A DNA stretch of 64,000 nt from Apostichopus japonicus (taxonomy: Eukaryota; Echinodermata; Holothuroidea; Aspidochirotida; Stichopodidae), in the NCBI RefSeq assembly GCF_037975245.1, contig NC_092563.1:22600960-22664959 (forward strand). The letters run 5' to 3'. A program made the position numbers and the translations under genes. Below the pieces are notes generated by a model. The model saw nothing but the letters and a program-made list of their open reading frames with translations. It was not told the origin of the DNA and made no database searches. This document shows, piece after piece, positions 51,301 through 63,300 of the stretch (its first letter is position 1; every line of letters begins with the position of its first letter).

Positions 51301-54300
51301 CAATCTTGGTTTTTACTTTGCACCTTGCAAATAGTACCATGCAACTGCAAAGATCTAATTTATGATATATAAATGTCTAAAACTGATTGCTTCTCTGACC
51401 ATTATCTAACTACGATATCAATGCCTTTCATATGTTACACCCAAGACCTGCACATACAGTGACTGAATGATGGCACAAAACTATATAAAGATAAGGAATC
51501 CATGAAAAATAAGAAACATCTATCAAGATGTGGATATGAATAATTGCTTCATCACTAAACACTGCTCAATGGACTGGTTGGGCTCCTGTCAAGTAATACA
51601 AACAGTTTAGCTGTGCTGCCTCGGTCCCATCCAGCCCACATTAATGTCACTGCCCACATTCTTTCTTCCAACTGATTCTTTGGTAGAAGGGGGGAGCCAA
51701 AAATGAAGTATGCCTTTTTTATTCAGTTAAATTCTAGCCTATAATGTAGACTTTTCAAGAATGTTACAAAAAATAAATACCCACAAAGGTTGTTGAAATA
51801 TACCTTGCTCAATTTCTTCAGCCAGAGTATGTTGACCAATAGAACGACAGGCTTTCACAAGTTTACTCAGCTTACTACATCCTTGCTCCTGTTTGTACCA
51901 AATATGGAAAACAATCCTAAGGCTTTCTTCTGGAAGTACAGCCTGTTTCAACTTTTCATCGATGTCATTTTGCTTCATCCCCAGTTCACTGGCGAACTTT
52001 CTCCAGTCTTTACGGGCTAAAAATATTGCTGTGTTCAAAATGGTATCATCAAACATTCCACGGTCAGGAACTGCAAAAGAATACAATTTATTTTGACAGA
52101 TGGATAATGGAAGAAGTCCTACAAAATGTTGGACAAAGGCTTAATTTAAAAGTACATAGTGGCTGATCAGACAGGGTTTTCTACCATTTACAGACAAGAG
52201 AAAGCTTGTTCATCAGGTGGGAAAAAGCTGTGATATGGTAAAGGAAAGAATAGCCTCTACAGTGTAAGCAGACTATTTTTCAATTCTGACAGGTGCAGAT
52301 TCAATATTCTATATATTATTCAATTCTGATTGGTGTGTGTCTACTTGCAGGTGCACTGCACATCCAGGAGCATGTATTTACTCTTTTCAAAGTGCCTGGG
52401 AAAACTATATTTAAAAGATGTTATGCCAAATTTGCAGGATATAGACCACCACTGTTGATGCTTGGATATTAAACACTAAAGAATTCATAGATAAAGGATA
52501 GGAAATGGTAATTAAATAAATAATAAAGGAATTCAACTTTGTTAGTGAAATTTGGAATTATTCTGAGAAGAACTACACACTAAATTTGATTATCTCTTAC
52601 TCAAATCTCAACCCATGGCTGAATTTATCAGTGAATTGGATGAGACAACTATTAATTGGACCATGGATGACCAATTGAACTTACAGATGCTCAGTATTGA
52701 AATTTTATTGATATCATCTCATTAAAAGGATATTAAACCTTTATCAATATGATCCCTTAGGTCCTCTCGTCCATACTGTACAAGGAGGATTTTGAATTCC
52801 TGCATTTGTGTTTTGCTTTCTTCATAAATTTGTGTCCACCAGTGCTGAAGCACGCATTCCAACCTGAAAAAAGCCTCTCTCCCTTTCTCTGCTTTCCACT
52901 TGTTCTCCAACTGCAGGCCTCTGATCAATCCCTGGCATAGTTTCTTATCATCAGTTATAACTTCAATATGGAAATCAGAAAATGGATAAGGTGGTGGACC
53001 TAGGAATAAAGATACAATAGTACATACTGTACGGTAACATTGGAAGCAACTGCTACAAAGGCTCAAATATGTTCTGCATGCATGGTAGCAAAATTTCCAT
53101 TAGCTTAGATACAAACGACACCCATATTGCTTAGGAATGAAATTATACTAAAGGAATTGTAGGACACTGTTTCATGACTTGTAATCAATTATTCATAATT
53201 ATTTCAATTTTTCATCAGTCACTGGTCATATGCAGAAGGCAAAACCATTGGTTTGATTATAATCTCAACACCGACCAGTTGGAATATATCGCTATACCGC
53301 TGGATCTTATTTCAGACACACACTGATGGAAGAAAGTTCAAATAACTGCAATACTTGCAAATATAATCGTTTTGAAGAAAATGTACTTTCGGAATTGAAT
53401 TTGTTAACTAATATCTACTGTTTTTACTTCATTATTATGTCACTTTGTGTTTTACCTGAGAGCTGTCAATATAAGAATAATTTGCGTATAATGCCAAAAC
53501 TTTGGGCAACTCCGTGATCAAACCTTGTGTTTTAAATTGTTATACAGCATTTGTACTAAGGACTCTCAACAAGAATTTGCTTCATGCCTAAAACAAGTAT
53601 TTACTTTGTGAATCTAAAATGCATAGAGTACTAGATCCATATGCAACTACATAACAGGAAGAATATTGTACGAGAACATTCTAGAGTGACACTCTAGTGG
53701 TACAGTATCTGCATACCGAGTATGAACTTCAACCAAGATTTGTTTTTGAGTTTTAAAGTTTTCAGACTTGTATTTCTATGTAATTTAGATCCTCCTGCAA
53801 GCAGGAACTTGCAAAGAAACCATTATTGGCTTATCAAAGCCGCAAGCTGACCTAAGTCAGTCTCTTAGATTCATATGTAACGTCCATGATTATGAATTGT
53901 CAACAACTCTGTAACTGGACGGCAAACATGAATCATGGAGTGACTTGAACTCAGGACCTTATGATTGAAAGGCACCAGGGTTAACCACTGACCTAACACT
54001 CCACAAACTTTGACCACAAACGACCTTCCATCTGCACCAATTCCAATAGGACTCTTGAACTCTTCCAGGGGGATAAACATACATGACATGCAGTTAAAGA
54101 CCAACTATGGAGACTTTTCGATGAACATAAAATCCCACCATTTTGCATGTATGTAATCCTTAACTCACTCCAATTACATTGCTGTAATTAACTTTACCAA
54201 TTTCGGACGTTAAATACGTGAAAAATGGAAGAAAAGTCAACTTTTTATGAAACCTATTTCAGACATTCCTGAAACATTCCGAAGACATCAGGTGACCATG

Positions 54301-57300
54301 TGACGTCACTGTTTGTATACCTCACTCACAACAATACTTTTAGTGTGTAAAGTTGTATACTTGAGCTGCCAAAAACATCAACCATATTACTCCTTTGCCC
54401 CGATATGCCACAATTCTGTGTTTTTGGAGGTTGCAGTTATAACTCACCCAACAAAAGCATTAGCTTTTTAGATTTCCGAGTAAAAGAACTGACGTAAACG
54501 CCGCAGACTTTGGATCAATTTTGTGAGATCCACGAGGAAAGATTTTTCAGCACCCGGAGTATCTCATGCCCATGAGTCCACATGCATGACTCTGCCTCTG
54601 TGTATGCTGCAAATGTCTCATTCTGCGAAAATTATATACTGTCCATAGCTGTGTCAGACATATAGCTAATAGGAAATTGACCCTTTCAAGTCTCCTCGTA
54701 AACAAGCTCTGGACGTCCTTACATGTAACATTATATCACGCAATTGACAGTATAATATTTACTGAAAGAGATGACCATGTATGTACCGTGCCTAGGGTAG
54801 CATTGTTAGTACATGTAGTGAGTTACAACTCACAGCATGTGTTTATAGTCATGTTAGGATTTCATCGCATTTATCTACATTTGTTGTATTCCATGCAGTA
54901 TCATGAGTTTGTGGTACATTGTGTTATATTGTCCGTTATGTTTATTCCGGCATCTGCATGGTCCAAGGAGTTGAATAAAAACGGTTCTATGTAGCAATCG
55001 GACGTTTTATTCTGTTAGTAACTGTCTTGTGATTGTGGGATGTTACTGGTCAAGGCCTGTTTCAACTAGACCTAACTCTATGGAATTACACAGAGTCTCG
55101 GTAGTATTTCGCCCAGGATTAAACGAGAAACATGGATTTGGATATTCACTGCTAAATTTGGTTTATTGAAAGGATACTTTTTCTGTGTTTGTACTTTTGG
55201 ATATTAAAACGAGTAAGTACTATGTTCAGCTGAAGCTTAGTCATGTATATGCTACCCTGGTCGATTCGGGTCAGCGTCTTCTCGTAGTTGTTCGATTATG
55301 TTTAGTTTCTTTTTGGTAATTCGTTGACAGTAACGTAAGCAATTTACCCGTCACATATCACGCATGAGGCATCTTTTAGGTATATTCTTCTGTTCAGTTT
55401 AGGGTATCTTGCGATCAAATTGTATTACGGAATCGCCAAGCTGCTTGCATGTTCTACAGTATATTTTACCGTACGGACGTATTGATGCTCCGCTATGTAA
55501 AAGATGCTTTAATTTGAGTGGAAATTTTGATAACAAAGTAACCAATTTAACTAAATTTTCTTCTTAAAATTGTCTTAAAAATATTTGTTTACCTTTATGT
55601 GTTCTTGTTTTAAGTGAACCTATATCAGCCTATATCAGCGTTTGATTTTCGCGGTATACAAACAATGACGTCACACGGTGACCAGAGGCTCCTTTGGGTC
55701 AATCTCTGTTTTCAGACATTCCAGAGGTTCATGTCAGGTGACTACCCAAAATGTCCATTTTCGTGGTCTTTTTTGATGGGTTATAGTAGGTTTTCGAAGA
55801 TTATTTTTTTACACATGTTGATTATGGGTATGTTAACTCCCAAATTAATGGAAAATCCCCCCACCCCCAAATTGTCTCCATAGTTGGTCTTTAAACATAC
55901 TCACAGATCCATACAAGCACACAGGTGTGTTTCACAATTGGACTAAGGATTACAGTACAGTGTAGTTTCCATGGTTCAGTTCATGTAACCTAGCCATTCC
56001 AGAAGCCATAAATCATTGTTTCGTGACTACTAGTCCAATCATATATTGCCAGCAGTCATGAGCATGCTAATTACCACAGTAATAAGATTTTCTTTTAAAA
56101 CGTTTCATGCACACCTTAACTGGCCAGCCTAATGATATTTTATATTTTGAGTCTAATTGTGCCTCTATTTTTGAAGCATGCATTGTGATTCTACATGCTC
56201 TCAGGTCACATGGGTGCCGACCACAAAACTGAAAGTCAGCTAAAATGTTGACAGGATAATTTTACGTACCCCCCACCCCCCGAACACCTGAAAGCCTTGG
56301 GATATACAGTATCTTACAAAGGTGATAAAGAGCAAGTGAGTTAAATTTGTCCAAGAACTAAGTGAGAACCATAAAAGATGTATTGTTTGTATTTCTCGCT
56401 TGTGGGCATCAACCAATTACTTTTTACCAATTAAAAAATATACTTTTCATTCCAAAATGTTTCAATATTCACACAGAACAGTCTTCCTAAGTGAAATATA
56501 GACAAAAATGTGTCCTAGGTATGATCAAACGGACATTTTCTTTTACCATTTTTGAGCTAGCAAATCTGCTCTCCCACCAACCACCCCTTTAAAAATTTTA
56601 TGTAACAAATGAGAGTTACACATATTTTCACAACTTACAGCCAAAGTCAAAGTCATCTAGTACAAATTGCAGAGAATAAAGCCAATTTTGAGACCATTTT
56701 GAGATAACCAGTTGACCACTCGAGTGTAAAATCTGATTAGTGTGTTTAAATCACACAGCTGATGGAACTATCTGTAAAACTTCTCTTTGATTGGCCATTG
56801 TGTAAGGGGGGAACACTGAGGGTAACTGTTAGTTTCTTAATAACCCTGCGGTCTTTCGAAATCCAAATGCTCAGAAAGTATCAGAAGTTCTGAGCATTAT
56901 CTAGGAAACACCAAGACAAAATAAATAAGAAACCGGACACCAGACTGCAGGGTACTAGAGTCAGATAGCTATATTTGATACTTTAGCCACTCAGTCAAGA
57001 ATCATAATTTATTATAATAAAATATGATATTAATATAATATTAATATATTTAAACCTATAAAAAGTAGGAATAAATGCCTTACCATTGAGGGCCACCAAA
57101 GAAAAACTTAAGAATAAATAACAAAACATTGTTCTGTGCAAAAGATGTGTCCATCCATTGTATCCAGCACATATAACCCTTCTTGTATGAGTTACATAGG
57201 CGTAGGAGGCGGGGGGGCTGGGGGGGCTGCAGCCCCCCCAACAATTTTTTTGGGTGAAAATTCGGGCAATATGCTGAGAATTTTCGGGCACCTACTGGAA

Positions 57301-60300
57301 GAATAATAATTTGCAATGTGTTTTTCTTTTTTTTTTGGGGGGGGGGGGTGAAAATTCGGCAATAGGCTGAGAATTATTCGGGCATCTACTGAAAGAATAA
57401 TAATTTGCAATGTGTTTTTCAAATTTTTGGTGAAAATTCGGGCAATATGCTGAGAATTTTTCGAGCACCTACTGAAAGAAGAATAATTTGCAATGTTTTT
57501 TTTGAAATATTTTGGTGAAAATTCTGGCAATATGCTGAGAATTTTTTCGGGCACCTACAAGTGGCGGAGCGTCCATACAGTCAGAGGGGCGGATGCCCCC
57601 CTGACGGACTCAAATGGACTGCTGGCACCCTTTTCAGCTTTTTACCACTTTTGACTTATTCTCGATTATTGACTTTTTTATTGCGCTCTCAAATACCTAT
57701 TGACATTTGTCACATTTTGTTGGTTCAATTTTCTGACAAATGGCGATGACACCTATTTATTCTTCGTTTATCTGCAAATCAGCAAGGCCCGGAAAGGGTC
57801 ATTTCCGGCGATCTAGGGAGTATCTTTACTCAAAAAATTTCTGTACGCTCCGCGCCAACCTGTGGTGGCGCTCCGCTTAGATAGTGTCAAAAGCGTCCCT
57901 ACAGACCATTCTCTCCCCCCCCCCCGACCAATACCCCTAGCTCCGCCACTGGCACCTACTGAAAGAAGAAGAATTTGCAATGTGTTTTTCAATGGTTAAA
58001 CTGATATTATTATTATTATCATTATTGTTGTAACGACTTCCCCAATAATTCTAACCAATATGGAAGGGTAATAACACGGAAAATGATTTGATGTTATTGG
58101 CAGATGATGCAATAAATGATGGATGCCTGTATGAAATGCACATTAACATGTAGAATGCGCGCGGAGCGCGCGAAAAAAATTCGGTTATATTTTTCGGGCA
58201 AGTCGTTACAGCCCCCCCAAATCAAATGAGGCTCCTACGCCTATGATGAGTTAGCACTAAACGACTCCAAGGTTATCAAAGCTAGTGCTTGTTACTTCAT
58301 ATGATTAGCACAAACAGCTTTCGGCAGAATTTTTCTTGATAAATTATAGACGAAAATATGAGTGCAAGTAATGTTTTTTATCACTTGTTATATTTTTAAA
58401 TTTATTCACATCCAGACTACGTTAATTGTTTGAAACGGCTGCTTTAAGCCTTAATTAATGTTGTCATCATCTCAACAGTGCAGGCCCAAATTATTAATAC
58501 AATTACACCAGTTTTTAATGGTCAAGCCACTTCAATTAATGAGCCTCATATGTTCTATGGGTCATTTCTCACAACTATAATTTCTACAGAAATACAACAG
58601 AGATAGCTTTGCCTTTAGACTATGCACAACAAGTTATAAATGACTGTATATACCTCATTCTTTAAGTTATATTTCCAACAGCATGACAGATAAGGCTACA
58701 TACCAGATACCCCTTTCACTCCCATCCTTTGTTGTTCAAAGATGTGGGGTGGCAAATAGCCAAACTGTTCTCTTTTGTGTATGTTAAAGCCACAATGGCT
58801 ACACCTGATATATTTACCAGGCCAGAGTGCTTCCCACAAGTAACCATGTACCTGCAGCAGCCTCATCTTCAAAGCTTTCCACTTCCCACCAAACAAAGAG
58901 AGAACACAACTTACCATCATACAACTGTCTGGCTTCTCTGTTCAAATCACATTGACACATTGCTTCGATAAAAGTTTCCTTCAAATTGCCATCATCAGCT
59001 TGAATTTTTCGTCCCCTCCAAATTTTTAACATTCTGAGACAATTTTGAGATGAATCTCCCTTTTGCTCCATCATATAATCAATGTCCTGAAATTTGACAA
59101 AAACTGGTGCAAGTTTTTGCCAATTGTCAGAGAGAAGAGATGCAATGTTCTCAAGCTCATGTTGTCTCAGACCTAAAATAAATGGAGAAATATCACAGAT
59201 GTGAGAAGCAGAAGAATCATGCAATTTCACCCAGGATACTAAAAATGTTGACAGTGAAACAACAAGCGGTGGCAACCATGTTCTGAGATTTTTGACAGTA
59301 CGAATCTAACAACCCATAGCTCTCCAATTAGGAAGAATTGGGTCTGAGTATTAATTATAAAGATACAAAGTATAATAATCATAAATTACAGTAATACAAG
59401 TTATAAAGCTCAAAATACAAAATGTTCCTAAGCCCTATACAAAGGAAATATGAACAAATACATACAAACTACAAATGCGACAAAGAAGACTGAAATAGTA
59501 ATTAAATAAATAAGTTTTGGGTTTATACTTGAAAGTAGTTATTAGGGTGTGTTGCAAGTATTGAAAGGCAAAGTATTCCAAAGAAAGATAGACCTAATGC
59601 AGAGTCATATGAAAATGCAGCCTCTTACAGATTTTGGTGTAATGACTAATACTTCAAACTTCCAGTCAGTTTTTCCCTTTTAGAATCCAATGATAATAAG
59701 CCTTTACAATTATGATGGCATACTGTATGTATGCATAAGAAAACTGCAAGTAAACATGATTCTCATGAAGGTAAACTGTATTAATGAAACCTTCACTTGG
59801 TATATGTGGATGCCCTATATTAAAAAATATAAATCTGTGGATTCAAGTTAAAATCATGGTCATCTGTGGTTAGCAATGTCAAAATTGCCTGCAAATATGG
59901 GGTTTTGCAATGATGAACTTATAATTAGGATACAGTTTGGCATGTACCATATTGCTAGGAATCCTATTATTAATCCCATGGTCATTTATCTGTCAAAATG
60001 TGACCTCAAGAGTTGAAAGTTTATATGTATACTGCCAGATTCCTCAAACATTCAGCTAATTATGTCATCACATACTAAGTACATGTACGCATACTGGTTT
60101 TGCAATATACATTCAAATAGAAATACACAGCAATGTGGTAAAATGGTAATATGGCAACGGCTTGCAATCTAAGGATTGCCAGATCATTTTGCTGTGTCCT
60201 TGACACCTTGGGCAAGGCACTTAATCTCCATGGCCTTTCTTCGCCCAGGAGTTTAAGTGGGAAACTGTCATGTACTTTGTAAATATAGCTGTATGCACAG

Positions 60301-63300
60301 GATTAAGATAGCAACCTATAGCATTTGCCTGAAGAGATGTGGACATGGGCAAACTTACCTTTTTTCCATTTTAATCAGTACAAACAGGGGCGTTGGAAGC
60401 TATTTTGGATTAGTACTGCAGATCAGAGTGTGGCCATGTATCATAATTATCAGGGGGGGGGGGAACGTTTGGTAGGTGAAACTAAACTGAACAGAGAAAA
60501 TTTTGAAAAAAATGCCTCCCAGATTGCACGAAATGGCACTTCCCGAGCTTGAAAACAGGACCCCTGCCATGCCAGAGTAGTCACATTTAGCCTACTTGCC
60601 GTCATCATTATTGAAAATTATTGAAAAATATCTCCCAGATTATTTTTGCCCTTTTTTTCTTAGTCCTACTTTTTTTTTTTTTTTTGGCGCCATGAATGTT
60701 GGTCCGGCATTCGCTGGACCTGCCGTACCGCCTCCGATGCCCCTGACAAAGTGTTATGAAAATTATAATCCTGTCCAATTGTTTCCATCAATACAATATT
60801 TAACTGCATAAGGTTTGCACAAATAGGAGAAGGCTTGTAAAGGTAGTTGTAAACTTGACGCTGGACAATATACACTAACAGAGACTTGTGATAACACATC
60901 ATGATTCTTGCGATCTCCTAGTACTTGTAGTAATTGTGCAGGTAAGCTGGATGTGCAGCTTCTAGAAACCGGATGCAAAAAAACAAATGTAAATACTAAG
61001 AATAGATTATATCATGCTGTGTGGCAGACTGCCAGAATGGCTCCCTGGGCCATTATATACTGCATGAACATCAACCATCAACTAATATTTTACACATATA
61101 TTTACACATCTATTTCCAAGCATGGCAAATTATGTTAGGACCCGGATCTATCAATCCCACTGTGAAACAGAGAGAGGAAAAACAGTTGTTGTAACGTTAA
61201 GGCACATGTTAATCAATCACTGATATAATACAATAACTTTGCAGTCTCACATAACTGCAAATTTGGATGAGGCATCTGAATGGATTTTCATCCTGGCATT
61301 TCGGGGAATCCCCTACTCTTGTTACTACGCAATGACGTCACCCCTCATGACAGTTCTAACGACCAAATGTACACGCTATAGCCTATTCATAACGCTAGGT
61401 CACTGAGCAACATTACGTTCAAAGAAATTACCTAAAATGCCACATCTACGGCATCCTGATACATATGATATATTATTATTAATAACATCAAGAAATAAAT
61501 CACTTTTGTACTGATATGACTCGTGCAAATTATGATTTTCTACCACTAATCAAACTTTAACGACAAACAATTGTTATGCGAATATATGTAGGCCCATGAT
61601 AACACAGACATATCCTACATGCAAATCTGACGGTCTCGTTTATAACGAATATTAACTCTCATGTATCAATGGCAAATCTAGACCATCCGTCATAATGAAA
61701 TACTTTTAATAACGACAAATATTTAATCAACAACCTAGTAATACTTTCATCTTCACATGAAAGGGATTTAAGCAACATCTTACCTGTGAGACGGAGAGAG
61801 GAAAAACAGTTTATCTTTAGTAGTTGAAATTAAGGCACATGTTAATCAATCGCTGAGGCTCCGCCCACCATACGCGCTATTGAACGCCAAAACAAACAAT
61901 AAAATTTTGGGTAGGGCACTGCTAATCATACCCATAACAATCAGTAAACAGGATCCATTTTCCCCATTTGAAACTAGAATGACCAGCATTCAACTCACAT
62001 ATGAATGTAATTTTAGTAATTACTGGAAGTTTTTGAGTAGATCTGGTTGAAATTGGGGTGATGTGTTAGTCGCCATGTTCAACAGTGATGTCAGAAACAT
62101 TTTCACAAGAATTCTATTGAATGTATAGTATCTCAGAGCCCTCGTGAGAGTCCAGAGGGCTTCAGCTGCAGCATTAGCAGATATTTCTTGTTTTCTTGAA
62201 ATGACTTTAAGCAGAGAAATAAATTTCTGAGGAGATTTAAATTAGATGAGAGGACATTCACTGTTTCCTTTCATATTGTATCTCTCCTTTGTTGTGACAA
62301 TGTTTGCTCAGATATTCATTTCTCATTTGTTCAACTTTCTGTCCATCTGTATCTCTGTCAGTCTGTGTCTTTTAATGTGCCCATCTGTGTCTCTTCACAT
62401 GTCCATTACTGTGTCTCTAAATGTGTCCATAGATCTGTATCTCTCTCGTTCTCTTTGTGTTCTCTAATGTGTCCATCTGTCTCTTAATGTGTCCATCTAT
62501 ATCTCTTAATGTGTCCATATGTGTCTCTTAATGTGGTCTTTGTTTGTTTAAGTTTAGTCTCTGCATAAGATCCTGCTAGGATCGAAACACCTCTATCTTT
62601 TACATATTTACCAACACAGGATGTTTGCAGTAGTTACAGTAAGTAGTTGGCTAACAGTTTTTTTTCTTCTGGGAAATCAATTTCAGCGAAATGTATCGCA
62701 AAACCCCCAGAAGCTGTTGCATTTTGTAAGCTTAATATTAAGTAAATCTGAGAAATGTAAATCTGTAAGTGAGAAACAGGAGAGAATGTTCACTCTTTTT
62801 ATTTTTTGTTTTATTATTGCAACATTCATGGGTGTAATAAACCACACTGTCCAGCTGCAATTTTGGCATTGATATAAGACAAACAGGATTTGAAACATTT
62901 ACTTTCCCTAAGTTCTTCTTTTAAGGTAGAAGTTAGGCACTGATAACTCATTCTGTACATTAATACAGTTAGGCATGAGTAATATTCTTGTGCACTAAAT
63001 GACATTATGATTCACATTTAACCAGTTCCAGTTAAGAAAAGTGATATTCAAATTCTAGTTAGGAAAACCTTCATTCCTGTCTGAGAGACAGTATTATTAA
63101 TCAGAAAATTCACATGACATTCTGGGTGATGTCATGATCCATTACAGGTATTGCAACCAGAAGGACTTTACATGCATTACATTTTGCTCAGTGCATTAGA
63201 ATCATTGTCACAAGAAGCACAATAAAGAACAGCGAGGAAGAATATTTAATTTTTATAGATGGCTCAGAAGAGACACTGGAAATAAACTAGATTATTAAAT

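Larger units (their letters stand above)
57195..58245. mobile_element. hAT-like element with CATAGGCGTAGGAGG ends (1051 bp)
   Basis: Ends CATAGGCGTAGGAGGC and CATAGGCGTAGGAGCC (reverse complement), with a perfect 8-bp duplication ATGAGTTA (57187-57194, 58246-58253). Same family as 30724-31141. Contains four ~80-bp tandem repeats and a nested MITE. No transposase. Confidence 0.88.

Noticed and set aside
53933-54003. Functional tRNA gene on the minus strand
   Set aside because: A and B boxes are present, but the T stem does not pair and the length is short; a SINE head or pseudogene fits better.
54406-54640. Host THAP-domain gene
   Set aside because: The frame is broken and lies wholly between transposon ends with TTAA sites, so it belongs to the element.
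58704-58769. Possible 66-bp phase 1-1 exon just downstream of exon 2 ([14 protein letters not shown])
   Set aside because: Good donor (CTG|GTATGT) and symmetric phase, but the acceptor lacks a pyrimidine tract and the peptide matches nothing. Exons 2 and 3 already join in frame.
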